In this document: positions 17,529-27,782 of the stretch, in pieces
How positions within the stretch are numbered: position 1 is the first letter of the stretch
How the letters are laid out: each line of letters starts with the position of its first letter
Assembly (NCBI RefSeq): GCF_030295325.1
Contig: NZ_AP027059.1
Span: 1,980,637 to 2,044,636 of the forward strand
Length of the DNA stretch: 64,000 bases
From: Haliovirga abyssi
Lineage (GTDB): Bacteria > Fusobacteriota > Fusobacteriia > Fusobacteriales > Haliovirgaceae
Direction of reading: 5' to 3'
The notes under the pieces: model-generated
The model's database searches: none
What the model saw: only the letters and a program-made list of their open reading frames with translations
What the model was told of the DNA's origin: nothing
Position numbers and translations under genes: made by a program

Positions 17529-18539
17529 TTAAAAATTCTTAAAAAAATTGTATGAAACTAATCCTACATTTACATTATAATTCAAACTCTCCTTAATCTC
17601 AAGTAATTTTTCTAAATTTTTAATATTTTTTTCTATTTTTTGCTTTTTTAATAAAAATATATATAAAATATCCCTTAAAAACTCTCTATTTTTTCCAATT
17701 TCTAATGCTAATTTTTCAGCAAAAATTATAATTTCTAATTCTGATAAAAATCTTTTTTTATTAATATAATCAATTATACATTTTATTATATTAACTTTAA
17801 ATTTTATCTTTTGCGTGGACATATCTTTCATTTCTGATTCTTTTGTTTCTATATCTTTTAAATCCTCTTTTAAGTTATTTTTTAACTCTATATAATTTTT
17901 TAAATTGTCAAATATATTTTCATAACTTAATTCTTCTTCAAAATTATTATTAAACTCTTTAATATTTTTACTTTCTAAAATTTCTTCCATATTTCCATCA
18001 AAAAAATCATATATCTCTTCAGTAACCTCTAATTTTTTATAAGAAAGAGGTTTTATTTCAACTAAACTACTTCTCGAAATAATTGTTTTTAATAAATTTA
18101 AATTATGAGTCAATAATATAAAATATGTATTTTTTACAGGTTCTTCTATTGTTTTTAATAAAGCATTTGCTGATTCTTTATTTAATTTATTTACTTTATT
18201 TAAAATAAAAATTTTTGCCCCACCTTCATAACTACTATTTGAAGCTTCTATTATCATTTCTCTTACTTGTTCTACTTTTACACTTTTGTCTTCCATATCC
18301 AAAATTTTCAGATCAGCATAAATTTTTTTATCAATACTTTTGCATACTCTACACTCATCACAATAATCATTTTCAACTTCTGGACAATTTATAGCTTTTG
18401 CAAAATTAATTGCAAATTCAAAAATATTTACACCTTTTTTCCCATAAAAAAGATATGTTCCAGAACTTTTTTTCATTTTTAATTCATTTGTTAATATTTT
18501 TTTTGCATTTTCATCTCCTAAAAAATCTTTAAATCCCAT
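17529..18539 (-). CDS. holB: DNA polymerase III delta' subunit
   Basis: This is a clamp-loader subunit of the AAA+ family. The N-terminal LFYGKKGVNIFEFAINFAKAI replaces a proper Walker A, consistent with the non-hydrolysing delta' role. A four-cysteine zinc module follows (Cys53 area, YCDECRVCKS), then KIFILNKVNKLNKESANALLKTIEEP (Walker B/sensor region) and the SRS arginine-finger-like ISRSSLVEI. At 336 aa it is full length. It begins right after the mreB stop and continues into hisH. A dnaX/HolB alternative is less likely because Walker A is degenerate. Confidence 0.85.
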   Translation of the reverse strand: MGFKDFLGDENAKKILTNELKMKKSSGTYLFYGKKGVNIFEFAINFAKAINCPEVENDYCDECRVCKSIDKKIYADLKILDMEDKSVKVEQVREMIIEASNSSYEGGAKIFILNKVNKLNKESANALLKTIEEPVKNTYFILLTHNLNLLKTIISRSSLVEIKPLSYKKLEVTEEIYDFFDGNMEEILESKNIKEFNNNFEEELSYENIFDNLKNYIELKNNLKEDLKDIETKESEMKDMSTQKIKFKVNIIKCIIDYINKKRFLSELEIIIFAEKLALEIGKNREFLRDILYIFLLKKQKIEKNIKNLEKLLEIKESLNYNVNVGLVSYNFFKNF

Positions 18540-19580
18540 TTATCTTTCCGCCTTTTCCAACCTTCTTAATACATCTGCCATATCAAGTGCTATCCCTGCT
18601 CCAAGTACAACTGATTCCAATGGATTATCTGCTAATGTTACAGGTAATTGAGTATTATTTGACATTAATTTAGTAAAGTGTCTTATCATAGAACCTCCAC
18701 CAGTCATTACAATTCCTTTATCAACTATATCAGCTGCTAATTCTGGAGGTGTCTTTTCTAGTACTTGTTTTACTATATTCACTATTACCATTAATGAATC
18801 TTCTATTGCTTCTAATACTTCATTAGAATTTATAACAATTGTTTTAGGAAGCCCAGTCAACAGATCTCTCCCTTTTATATCCATTACTTCCTCTTGCTCT
18901 AATGGAAGTGCTGCTCCTATTTTAATTTTTATTTGTTCAGCTGTTCTATCACCTATTAAAAGGTTATGTTTTTTCTTCACATATTTTATTATATCTTCAT
19001 CAAAATTATTTCCAGCTGTTCTTATAGAACGACTTACCACTGTTCCTCCTAAAGATATAACAGCTATATCAGTAGAACCTCCGCCAATATCAACTATCAT
19101 ACTCCCTTCTGGAGCAGATATATCTATTCCAGCTCCAAGTGCAGCTGCTCTAGCTTCTTCTATAATGTATGCTCTTTTGACTCCTGCAGCCAAAGTTGCT
19201 TCTAATACTGCTCTTTTTTCCACTCCTGTTACTTCTATAGGAACACATATCATTACTTCTGGTAAAAATATATTAAATTTACCAAAAACTTTTTTTATAA
19301 AATGATTTAGCATCTGCTCTGTTACATCATAATCTGCAATAACTCCCTCTTTTAATGGCCTTATTGCTATAATATTATCAGGTGTTTTTCCTAACATCTC
19401 TTTTGCTTCTTTCCCTGCTGCTAAAACTTTTTTTGTAACTCTATCTACTGCCACAACTGAAGGTTCATTCAAAACTATTTTTTCTTTTTGCTTATAATAC
19501 GCAAGCGTATTTGCTGTCCCAAGATCTATTCCTATACTTTTATTCATACTAAAAAACGATTTATGAAATAATTTAGCCAT
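18540..19580 (-). CDS. mreB: Rod-shape-determining protein MreB
   Basis: This bacterial actin organises lateral cell-wall synthesis. Actin-fold landmarks are all present: phosphate 1 loop GIDLGTANTL, phosphate 2 loop IVDIGGGSTDIAVI, and the adenosine loop GIVMTGGGSMI. The N-terminal amphipathic stretch (MAKLFHKSFFSMN) could aid membrane binding. ATG 19580 is used because the in-frame GTG at 19589 overlaps the GAGGGTG ribosome site. The gene overlaps the end of mrnC by 8 bases. mreC/mreD do not follow, unlike in many bacteria. Together with murA and the transglycosylase it indicates a rod-shaped cell. Confidence 0.94.
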   Translation of the reverse strand: MAKLFHKSFFSMNKSIGIDLGTANTLAYYKQKEKIVLNEPSVVAVDRVTKKVLAAGKEAKEMLGKTPDNIIAIRPLKEGVIADYDVTEQMLNHFIKKVFGKFNIFLPEVMICVPIEVTGVEKRAVLEATLAAGVKRAYIIEEARAAALGAGIDISAPEGSMIVDIGGGSTDIAVISLGGTVVSRSIRTAGNNFDEDIIKYVKKKHNLLIGDRTAEQIKIKIGAALPLEQEEVMDIKGRDLLTGLPKTIVINSNEVLEAIEDSLMVIVNIVKQVLEKTPPELAADIVDKGIVMTGGGSMIRHFTKLMSNNTQLPVTLADNPLESVVLGAGIALDMADVLRRLEKAER

Positions 19581-19962
19581 TTTTTTCACCCTCTATTATA
19601 TATTTTTCTATCAAATTATTAACTTTATCTTTCTCATTGTTCAAATAATAATATCCAACTAACGCCTCTAGTGCAGTAGCGTTTTTATACTCTTTTTGAG
19701 TACAACTTTTAGGATAACTTTTTATTTTAGCATTTCTTGCTCTTAATGCAATACTTTTTTCCTCTTCTGGTAAATTTTCAAATATTTTTTCAAAAATTAT
19801 ATTCTGACTTTTCGCATTAACATATTTTCCTACTAAATTATTTAATTTCCCAACTTTATAATTTTTCATTACGAAATACTCTCTTATATGTAATTCCCAT
19901 ATACTATCTCCAAGATAAGCCAGAGCTAAGCTACTAAGTTCTTTTAATTTTGAATTTCCCAT
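19573..19962 (-). CDS. mrnC: Mini-ribonuclease III
   Basis: Mini-III is an RNase III catalytic domain without a dsRNA-binding domain; it matures 23S rRNA ends. The 129-aa protein shows LAYLGDSIWELHIREY (RNase III signature with the catalytic Asp), the K-x-V-N-A-K-S-Q segment, LRARNAK and the second acidic motif ATALEALVGYYYL. It overlaps cysS upstream by 19 bases and mreB downstream by 8 bases. The cysE-cysS-mrnC order is the same as in Bacillus. Confidence 0.92.
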   Translation of the reverse strand: MGNSKLKELSSLALAYLGDSIWELHIREYFVMKNYKVGKLNNLVGKYVNAKSQNIIFEKIFENLPEEEKSIALRARNAKIKSYPKSCTQKEYKNATALEALVGYYYLNNEKDKVNNLIEKYIIEGEKNG

Positions 19963-21377
19963 GTTGTTTTATCCTTCCCATCTTTTAAAACTATATTTAG
20001 TTTTTTTAGTCTATTTCTTATTGTATCTGCTAATTCCCAATTTTTCATATTTTTAGCTTTAAATCTTATTTCTAATAACAATTCAACTAATTCATTTGTT
20101 AAATTATCTTCTATTTTAGTTTCTAATTCTAATTCAACTCCAAATACATCTTCTAAAATAGTTTTTATTAAATTATATATTTCATTTAAATCATTCTTAT
20201 AAATTTCTGGATTTGATTCTTTATCTAAAAATTTATTTAAATCTTTTATTAATTCAAATATAGCCCCTAAAGATTTTGAACTATTAAAATCATTATCCAT
20301 TCCATCTTCAAATTTATCTTTAAATATAACTAATTGCTCTTTTAAATATTTATTTTCTGATTGTTCCATATTTTCTATTGGATTATTTATCAATAGTTTT
20401 ATTCTTTTCATAAAAGTCTCTATTCTTTCTAATCCTGTTTTAGCCATTTTCAATTCATCTTCACTAAATTCTATAGGTTTTCTATAATGAGAAGATAATA
20501 CAAAAAATCTTAATATTCTTCCATTATATTTTTCTAAAATTTCTCTTAACAGAAAAAAATTGCCTTTTGATTTCGACATTTTTTCTCCTTTTATATTTAT
20601 ATAGCCATTATGCATCCAATAATTTGCAAACTTTTTACCTGTTGAACATTCTGATTGAGCTATCTCATTTTCATGATGTGGAAAAATAAGATCTTGTCCA
20701 CCACCATGGATATCAAAAGTTTCTCCAAACTCATCCATACTCATTACAGAACATTCTAAATGCCACCCTGGTCTTCCTTCTCCCCAAGGAGAATTCCATT
20801 TTGGCTCATTTTCTTTAGCTTTTTTCCATAAAGTAAAATCTAATGGATTTTTTTTATTTTCATTTACTTCTATTCTTGCTCCTGATATTAAGTCTTCAAC
20901 TTTTTGATGGCTTAATTTTCCATATTCTTTATCACTAAATACATCAAAATAAACATCTCCATTTGACTCATAAGCATATCCTTTTTCTTGTAATTCTTTT
21001 ACCAATTTTATCATTTTACCTATATACTCTGTAGCTTTTGGATGTTTAGTTGTACTCTCTTTTATATTTAAAGGTTTAGTATCCTTAAAATATTCTCCAA
21101 TAAATTTTTCAGCTATCTCTTTTACTGATTTCCCTTCTTCATTTGCTTTATTTATCATTTTGTCATCTATATCGGTAAAATTTTGTACATAATTTACTTT
21201 GTAGCCTTTATATTCTAAATATCTTCTAACAGTATCAAAAAATATTATAGGTCTCGCATTCCCTATATGTATATAATTATAAACTGTAGGCCCACAAACA
21301 TACATATCCACTTCATTCTTTTTTCTTGATTTAAATTCTTCTAATTTAGAAGTTAAAGTATTATAAATTTTAAGCAT
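19944..21377 (-). CDS. cysS: Cysteinyl-tRNA synthetase
   Basis: This class I synthetase charges tRNA-Cys. It shows the zinc/cysteine-binding Cys in MYVCGPTVYNYIHIGN together with the HIGH-type motif, the WHLECSVM and FPHHENEIAQSE zinc ligands, and the KMSKSKGN loop. At 477 aa it is normal, with the C-terminal anticodon-binding helical domain complete. It lies downstream of cysE and the 486-aa unknown gene, and no T-box leader is visible in the 41-base gap upstream. Confidence 0.95.
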   Translation of the reverse strand: MLKIYNTLTSKLEEFKSRKKNEVDMYVCGPTVYNYIHIGNARPIIFFDTVRRYLEYKGYKVNYVQNFTDIDDKMINKANEEGKSVKEIAEKFIGEYFKDTKPLNIKESTTKHPKATEYIGKMIKLVKELQEKGYAYESNGDVYFDVFSDKEYGKLSHQKVEDLISGARIEVNENKKNPLDFTLWKKAKENEPKWNSPWGEGRPGWHLECSVMSMDEFGETFDIHGGGQDLIFPHHENEIAQSECSTGKKFANYWMHNGYINIKGEKMSKSKGNFFLLREILEKYNGRILRFFVLSSHYRKPIEFSEDELKMAKTGLERIETFMKRIKLLINNPIENMEQSENKYLKEQLVIFKDKFEDGMDNDFNSSKSLGAIFELIKDLNKFLDKESNPEIYKNDLNEIYNLIKTILEDVFGVELELETKIEDNLTNELVELLLEIRFKAKNMKNWELADTIRNRLKKLNIVLKDGKDKTTWEIQN

Positions 21378-21418
21378 TTTATCCTCCTAATACAATATAT
21401 TTATTATCTGATCTGTTT

Positions 21419-22879
21419 TTATTTTTTTTCACTCGCATTAGCTTCTTCTTTATTAATTTTTTTTGAATCTATCATATTAGATTTATTATTATTTTCTAAA
21501 GTTGATGCTAAATCCAATATATCAAAAAATGCTTTTACATTAAAAGAAAATTTCAATTCTATACTATTTCCATCAGAAATCCCAGCTATTTTATAGCTAC
21601 TGTTTTTCATCTTAAACTGTGGCATTAATTTTGATAAATCTATATTGCTATATAAAAATGTATTATTCTCTAATTTTATACTATTATTTTTTATTTTGTA
21701 ATCATTTAATATTAATTTACCCGCTTTATCAAACTTTACATTCATCTTATTTGATATAATATATTTTCCATTTTGAGGTAATAATCCTAAATTTTTAAAT
21801 ACTCTTTCTAATCCATCTTTAGAATTTAAATCTAAAACAGCAGAAATATTTTTTTCTGTATCTGCTTTTAAAATCATTTCATTTCCTACACTATCTAATA
21901 AATTCTCTCCTTTTCCACCTGTAAATAGATCTAATACTGACAAATAATCTGTACCTTTATATTTTTTTATATCATTTAATATATATTTTATTAAATTTGA
22001 AAAGCTGTTATTTGCTAAATATAACTCATTATCACTAATACTAGTTTCTAAATTCCTATTGTTAAGTTTATTTGTGCTTAATAATTTAAATATATCACCT
22101 TTTCCATTAAGTTTCATACTAAAAACTATTGAATCTTTCGCTTTTATATATTTAGAATATATAGTTGCAAAATCTAAATCTGTTATATAATTATTTTCAG
22201 GAATATATTTTTTATAACTATTATAAATTTTATTTGCATCAACTATATAATACACATATTTATTTCCTTCAGTTTTAATTTTATCTAACATTCTTTTGTT
22301 AGTTTCACCTTTTTTTACTAAATTAATATATTTATCTAAATAATCTTTTGATAAAGTTAATACAAAATATCCTTTATAAGGTCTCATATAAATTTTAATA
22401 TTTTTCAATTCCTTTTTATAAATTTCAGTAACATTATTTTGTTGGAATAAACTCTCAATATATTCATCTTTTAATATATAACTATTCCCATCTTTATCAA
22501 AAAATTTATCTAGTTGAGTTAGTGCCACAGAATACAACTCTCCACTATCTAATATAATAGCTAATTGTATATCTTTTGCACTTTTTATATCTTCAATTTT
22601 TTGAAATTCATGCACAACAAGAGTTTGCTTTATATATTTTTCCAATTCCATAGAACCTTTTGCTTTTTCATATTCCTTAGGCATTTTAGTTTTCATATAA
22701 TCTTTTATTCTCTCATTTAATTCCAATATATCTTTATCATTTGATTTGCTAATTCCTACTACATCACTATCCTTAATTACAAAATCCATAATATCAGCTT
22801 TACTTACATTTAAAAATATTCCATACCCCATTACTCCTAAAAACATTATTATCGCTACAGAAATCCAAACTTTTTTCAT
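21419..22879 (-). CDS. Membrane-anchored protein of unknown function
   Basis: A 486-aa protein with one N-terminal membrane segment (about 4-24, WISVAIIMFLGVMGYGIFL) and a large extracytoplasmic remainder. The body consists of alternating strand- and helix-like stretches without Cys pairs or catalytic motifs I recognise, and ends in a low-complexity Lys/Asn/Glu/Ser tail. Parts such as SDVVGISKSND and the two similar halves resemble DUF3352/DUF4836-style envelope proteins, but this is a weak impression. It starts 4 bases after cysE ends and precedes cysS, so it is co-expressed with cysteine genes, probably only by position. Confidence 0.6.
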   Translation of the reverse strand: MKKVWISVAIIMFLGVMGYGIFLNVSKADIMDFVIKDSDVVGISKSNDKDILELNERIKDYMKTKMPKEYEKAKGSMELEKYIKQTLVVHEFQKIEDIKSAKDIQLAIILDSGELYSVALTQLDKFFDKDGNSYILKDEYIESLFQQNNVTEIYKKELKNIKIYMRPYKGYFVLTLSKDYLDKYINLVKKGETNKRMLDKIKTEGNKYVYYIVDANKIYNSYKKYIPENNYITDLDFATIYSKYIKAKDSIVFSMKLNGKGDIFKLLSTNKLNNRNLETSISDNELYLANNSFSNLIKYILNDIKKYKGTDYLSVLDLFTGGKGENLLDSVGNEMILKADTEKNISAVLDLNSKDGLERVFKNLGLLPQNGKYIISNKMNVKFDKAGKLILNDYKIKNNSIKLENNTFLYSNIDLSKLMPQFKMKNSSYKIAGISDGNSIELKFSFNVKAFFDILDLASTLENNNKSNMIDSKKINKEEANASEKK

Positions 22880-22882
22880 TTT

Positions 22883-23545
22883 TTAAATATCCTCCCTTTT
22901 TTCTATTCTACAATTTCCTCTACATTCTTTAAATTCTTTTATTAATATATGTACCTCTTTTTCAAAATCTTTCATTCTTTTCATAACTGGATCTGGCAAG
23001 TCTACATGGTCTAAATTAAGAATAGATGCTTTTACTTTTTCTCCATTCATTCTAACAATTCTGCCAGGAATTCCAACTACTGTTGCATTACTTGGTACAT
23101 CACATAATATCACTGCATTTGCTCCAATATTAACGTTATCTCCAATTTCAAATGAACCTAATATTTTTGCTCCTGCTCCTACAATTACATTATTACCTAT
23201 TGTTGGATGTCTCTTCCCATTTTCTTTTCCTGTTCCACCTAATGTTACACCTTGATAAAGTGTTACATCATCTCCTATTATTGTTGTTTCTCCTATTACT
23301 ATCCCCATTCCATGATCTATAAAAAATCTTTTTCCTATTTTAGCAGCTGGATGAATTTCTATTCCTGTTAACATTCTAACCAAAAACATAATAAAACATC
23401 CTAATGCTGGTATTTTTATTCTATATAAGAGATGAGAAATTCTATAAAAAATTACCGCATGCAATCCAGGGTAAAGAAATAATATCTCTAAATAATTTTT
23501 CGCAGCAGGATCTCTTTCTTTTATAACTTTTATATCTTCAAACAT
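22883..23545 (-). CDS. cysE: Serine O-acetyltransferase
   Basis: The enzyme makes O-acetylserine from serine and acetyl-CoA, the entry to cysteine. The N-terminal helical region (about 10-60) is shorter than in E. coli CysE, as in the CysE/EpsC type. The left-handed beta-helix of hexapeptide repeats follows (for example [13 protein letters not shown]-like turns and [20 protein letters not shown]), with the catalytic His in [14 protein letters not shown] 23545 follows a GGAGGAGG site; the TTG just before is too close to it. It sits upstream of cysS, as in Firmicutes, but cysK is not seen. Confidence 0.9.
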   Translation of the reverse strand: MFEDIKVIKERDPAAKNYLEILFLYPGLHAVIFYRISHLLYRIKIPALGCFIMFLVRMLTGIEIHPAAKIGKRFFIDHGMGIVIGETTIIGDDVTLYQGVTLGGTGKENGKRHPTIGNNVIVGAGAKILGSFEIGDNVNIGANAVILCDVPSNATVVGIPGRIVRMNGEKVKASILNLDHVDLPDPVMKRMKDFEKEVHILIKEFKECRGNCRIEKREDI

Positions 23546-23565
23546 CAATCCTCCTCCTATTATTC

Positions 23566-24423
23566 CTAATCTATATTTTCAAATTTATTTTTTTCTATTC
23601 TATTTAATTCTCTTAATGTCAAACTTATATCTTCATCTTTTAATGTTTGAGAATATATTCTAGCTCTTCTTATCTTTTGTTTTTCAACTTCTACAAATAG
23701 TAGTTCCTCTTCAAAATATTTTGCTTTTCCTTCTTCTACTCCAAAAGGATCAATTACTTCAGAACCACCCCAAAAATTAATTCCATCTTCATATCCAACT
23801 CTATTACTATATATAAGATATAAATTAAACATATCCGCATAAACTCTATTTATATTTTCCCAAGTTTTTATTGATGATAGCTTTTCTTTATCATTTATTC
23901 CTCTTGATGGGCTACTTGATAATACAAAAATATAGTCTGCTCCATCTTGTGCTAAAATATAAGCTGATGACATATGCCAAGCATCTTCACACACCAACAT
24001 TCCTATTCTCCCAAATTTTGTATCAAAACTTCTAAATTTATTCCCTTTTGCAAAATATCTATATTCATCAAACATTCCATATGTAGGCAAATAAACTTTT
24101 CTGTGTATATGTTTTATCTCTCCATCCTCTACATAAAATGCAGAATTATAAAATTGATGATTTTTACTTTCTTCTACTCCACCAAAAATAATAGATATTT
24201 TTTTACTATATTCTAATATTTTTTCATAAAATTGTTCTTTCCATACTGCTACTACAGGCACCATATCTTTCAAACTATACCCTGTTACCGCAAGTTCTGG
24301 AAACACTATAATATCTGCACCATTTTCTATTGCTTCGTCTATATTTTTATACATTATATCTAAATTTTTTTCTACACTTCCAAGATAAGGCTTTGTCTGT
24401 GCTAATGCTATTTTAAGTTTCAT
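23566..24423 (-). CDS. Nitrilase-superfamily carbon-nitrogen hydrolase
   Basis: A 285-aa amidohydrolase of the nitrilase fold with the complete Glu-Lys-Cys triad: Glu in [11 protein letters not shown] (about 42), Lys in [10 protein letters not shown] (about 112) and Cys in [11 protein letters not shown] (about 147). The EDAWH context and SSSPSRG loop resemble the glutaminase domain of glutamine-dependent NAD synthetase and beta-ureidopropionase-type members, but there is no NAD synthetase domain. Substrate cannot be deduced. It precedes cysE by about 20 bases and is probably in the same transcript. Confidence 0.8.
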   Translation of the reverse strand: MKLKIALAQTKPYLGSVEKNLDIMYKNIDEAIENGADIIVFPELAVTGYSLKDMVPVVAVWKEQFYEKILEYSKKISIIFGGVEESKNHQFYNSAFYVEDGEIKHIHRKVYLPTYGMFDEYRYFAKGNKFRSFDTKFGRIGMLVCEDAWHMSSAYILAQDGADYIFVLSSSPSRGINDKEKLSSIKTWENINRVYADMFNLYLIYSNRVGYEDGINFWGGSEVIDPFGVEEGKAKYFEEELLFVEVEKQKIRRARIYSQTLKDEDISLTLRELNRIEKNKFENID

Positions 24424-24578
24424 CTATCCTCCTCCTAAAACTACTAAATAAAATATTCTTTCTATTTATATTTTTTTATCTTTTATTTTATCTTTTATTT
24501 GTGTAAATTAGTGTAAATTGGTGGCTAAATTTTTTCTTTTTAGCTTTTTTTCTTTTCATTATTCATTATAAATTATCC

Positions 24579-26126
24579 CTAAACTCCTATCTCGAATATC
24601 TCCTTTCCCGCTACATTTAATCTATCTTTTATATACTCTTTATTCTTATTAAAATTATAAAATATCATATATCCTTTGTTCAAATTTTGTGCTTCTAAAT
24701 ATCCACACAACTGCTCCCTTCCTTCTTGTTCATATTGTCCACCACGCCATATTTTCAACTCTATTACAAATTTCTTATTATTATATGTCACCACTATATC
24801 CATTCTATTAGAATGCCTTGTTTCTGATTCTACAAAATAAAACCCTGTTCCATTTATTATAGGCTTTAAAAATGCTAAAAATAGAAGTCTTCCCTCTCTT
24901 TCTACAAATTTTTCATCTATTTTTCTATATTCTGCTTTCATTAATTCTTGAAATTTAATTAAAACTAATTCCATATCTAAATCGCCGTTCTCATCTATAA
25001 ATTTTCCCATATATTTATAGTTAAGCGCAGCTCCTTTTTTTATCTCTCTCATTGCTATCATATAATTATATAAACGTATTTCAAATATTTTGTTATGAAT
25101 TATTAATTTATGGTTTCTACTCTCTCTAAATATTCCATACATTACTCCTAAATTATGAGCATCTAAATTATAATGTATTTCCTCTCCATCAAGAACTATT
25201 CTTTCTGCTAAATTATACAGTTCATCATATCTATTTATATTTTTTATCAAATCATCAAATAATGTATTATTTTCATTTAACATTATTTTAATTGCTTCTT
25301 CTAACCCTTTTTCACTAAAATCTCTATTTAATTTTTCATCTATTATTTTACACAATGCACTTACTAAAAATGGATAACCTGATGTAAATTCTCTTAGCTT
25401 TTTAGCCATAAAATCTATATCCATCTCTACTTTTGTTTCATTTGTATAATCTATTAACATTGTTTTAATCTCATCTGCACTAAAGCTCATATCTATATCA
25501 AAATCTACTGCTATATTCCAAGGACTATTATATTGCCTTTGTTCATCAGGTCGTAATTTTAATTTCATATTTTTTACATCATGTACTCCTGCTAATATTA
25601 CACTATGGAATGTATAATCTTCGCCTTCATTTCTCATTAAGTATTTTGTTCGCAATATGCCAATAAAATTTAAAAATAGTTGATTATTACTACTTTTATC
25701 TACTTCATCTATCATTAAAATTACTTTTTTATCTATTTCTAATACTAAATCTGTTATAAAATCATCTAATTGCTTTATTTTTTCTACTTCTTTATAATTT
25801 TCAATAAAATCTACTATTTTATTTTTATTTAAAAACTTCATTTTTTTTACTATTAATTCTATAAAAGATTTTACAAATCTTGATTCACTTGCAAATTCTT
25901 CTCCCATCCCTTCAAAGCTTAATTTTATTAATAAATATTCTCTATTTTCTTTCAATCTTCTATCTAATAGATACATTGTTGTTGTTTTCCCAAATTGTCG
26001 TGGACGATTTATTATAAAATATTTTCTTTTCTCTATTAATTTTATTATCTTATCTAATTTTAACGAGGTATCTACCATATAATGTTCACTAGGAATACAA
26101 GTTCCTGTTATATTAAATTCTTTCAT
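24579..26126 (-). CDS. AAA-ATPase-like / PD-(D/E)XK nuclease family protein
   Basis: A 515-aa protein of the AAA-ATPase_like plus PDDEXK_9 architecture that is multicopy in Bacteroidetes and Fusobacteria. The Walker A variant RPRQFGKTTTMYLL lies near residue 42, and the Walker B LMIDEVDKS lies near 140. The C-terminal nuclease-like domain shows RMDIVVTYNNKKFVIELKIW (D-x(n)-E-x-K core). Its role is unproven; defence or mobile-element functions have been suggested for relatives. It stands with about 150 bases of AT-rich, featureless spacing on its downstream side and about 87 upstream, unlike the tight core genes around it, which suggests insertion into an older operon. Confidence 0.8.
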   Translation of the reverse strand: MKEFNITGTCIPSEHYMVDTSLKLDKIIKLIEKRKYFIINRPRQFGKTTTMYLLDRRLKENREYLLIKLSFEGMGEEFASESRFVKSFIELIVKKMKFLNKNKIVDFIENYKEVEKIKQLDDFITDLVLEIDKKVILMIDEVDKSSNNQLFLNFIGILRTKYLMRNEGEDYTFHSVILAGVHDVKNMKLKLRPDEQRQYNSPWNIAVDFDIDMSFSADEIKTMLIDYTNETKVEMDIDFMAKKLREFTSGYPFLVSALCKIIDEKLNRDFSEKGLEEAIKIMLNENNTLFDDLIKNINRYDELYNLAERIVLDGEEIHYNLDAHNLGVMYGIFRESRNHKLIIHNKIFEIRLYNYMIAMREIKKGAALNYKYMGKFIDENGDLDMELVLIKFQELMKAEYRKIDEKFVEREGRLLFLAFLKPIINGTGFYFVESETRHSNRMDIVVTYNNKKFVIELKIWRGGQYEQEGREQLCGYLEAQNLNKGYMIFYNFNKNKEYIKDRLNVAGKEIFEIGV

Positions 26127-26213
26127 TATTTGTACCTCCGTTGTTTTATATGGTTTTAATTTTTTATTTTCTCTTTATCTTTTCATTGTCAATTTTCAAT
26201 TATCCATTGTCCA

Positions 26214-27776
26214 TCAATTATTCAAATAATATTCCACACTATCAATCAACGCTTCCCAACTTGCTTTTATAATATTTTCAGAAACCCCAACTGTTCCCCA
26301 TCTCTCTCCTGTTAATTTATCTACAGTTTCTATTAAAACTCTTACTTTTGCTGCTGTTCCATCTTTACCATTTAAAACTCTTACTTTATAATCAACTAAT
26401 TCCATATCTTTTATTTGTGGATAATGTGGTAATAGTGCCTTCCTAAGAGCTGCATCAAGAGCATTTACTGGTCCATCTCCTTCAGATACAGTATGCGTTT
26501 CTTTCCCATCTACATCTAATTTTATAGTTGCTTCAGATATCATTTTATTTAATTCTGTTCTTTCTATTATCATTCTAAAACTAATTAAATCAAAAAAGTA
26601 TTTTCTTTGTTTCATTGCTTTTTTTAATAATAATTCAAAAGAGCCATCTGCTCCTTCAAATTCATACCCTTGATTTTCCAAAGATTTTATTGCCTTTATT
26701 ACCTCTTTTACTACATTATCATTTTTATCCAATTTTATTCCAAGTTCATTTGCTTTGTACAATATATTACTTTTCCCTGAAAGGTCTGACACTAATACAT
26801 TCCTTTTATTCCCAACTTTTTCAGGTTCTATATGCTCATATGTATGAGTATCTTTCATTATTGCACTTACATGAATTCCACCTTTATGTCCAAAAGCATT
26901 TCCTCCAACATAAGGCATATTTTCTGCTTGACTTCTATTTGATATTTCACTTACAAATCTTGATAATTTTGTTATTTTAGTTAATTTATCTCCAATAACA
27001 TCATATCCCATTTTAATCATTAAATTAGGTATAATCTCACACAAATTAGCATTTCCACATCTTTCTCCATAGCCATTAATTGTTCCTTGTATTTGAATTC
27101 CGCCTTTTCTAACTGCCTCTATAGAATTAGCATTAGCTAATCCACTATCATTATGTGCGTGAATTCCAAACGGAGTTTTTATAACTTTTTTTATTTCATC
27201 AATAATTTCTGCTATTTCATAATATAAACTTCCACCATTTGTATCAGCCAATACAATTATATCTGCTCCACCTTTTTCTGCTGCTTTTAATACTTTTAAC
27301 GCATATTCAGGATTTGATTTATATCCATCAAAAAAATGTTCTGCGTCAAAAAATACCTCTTTTACATTTTCTTTTAAATATTTTATAGAATCTTCTATTA
27401 ATATTAAATTTTCTTCCAATGTTATTCCTAATGCTTTTTCTACATGCAAATCCCAAGTTTTTCCAAATATAGTTACAACGTCAGTTTCAGCCTCTATTAA
27501 TTTTTTTATATTAACATCATCTTCTACTCTATTTTTAGGATGTCTCGTACTTCCAAAAGCTGCTATTTTAGAATGGTTCATTTTTGTTAATTTTATTAAT
27601 TTAAAAAATTCTTCATCTTTAGGATTTGAACCTGGCCACCCACATTCTATATAATCAATCTCCATTTTATCAAGTTCTTTTACTATTCTCAGTTTATCTT
27701 CTACTGAAAAATTTATTCCTTTCATTTGAGAACCGTCTCTCAATGTTGTATCATAAATAAATATTTTTTTTCCCAT
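26214..27776 (-). CDS. cimA: Citramalate synthase
   Basis: CimA condenses pyruvate with acetyl-CoA to (R)-citramalate, the threonine-independent route to 2-oxobutyrate and isoleucine. The HMGL-like barrel motif IYDTTLRDGSQMKG, the metal-binding HAHNDSGLANAN segment and NGYGERCGNAN are visible. The C-terminal regulatory domain (about 375-515) contains VSEGDGPVNALDAALRKAL. At 520 aa it fits the CimA type (TIGR00977-like) rather than LeuA; leuA is a separate gene. It follows ispD by 6 bases. LeuCD at 6-7.8 kb probably serves the next step. Confidence 0.9.
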   Translation of the reverse strand: MGKKIFIYDTTLRDGSQMKGINFSVEDKLRIVKELDKMEIDYIECGWPGSNPKDEEFFKLIKLTKMNHSKIAAFGSTRHPKNRVEDDVNIKKLIEAETDVVTIFGKTWDLHVEKALGITLEENLILIEDSIKYLKENVKEVFFDAEHFFDGYKSNPEYALKVLKAAEKGGADIIVLADTNGGSLYYEIAEIIDEIKKVIKTPFGIHAHNDSGLANANSIEAVRKGGIQIQGTINGYGERCGNANLCEIIPNLMIKMGYDVIGDKLTKITKLSRFVSEISNRSQAENMPYVGGNAFGHKGGIHVSAIMKDTHTYEHIEPEKVGNKRNVLVSDLSGKSNILYKANELGIKLDKNDNVVKEVIKAIKSLENQGYEFEGADGSFELLLKKAMKQRKYFFDLISFRMIIERTELNKMISEATIKLDVDGKETHTVSEGDGPVNALDAALRKALLPHYPQIKDMELVDYKVRVLNGKDGTAAKVRVLIETVDKLTGERWGTVGVSENIIKASWEALIDSVEYYLNN

Positions 27777-27782
27777 TTAATT

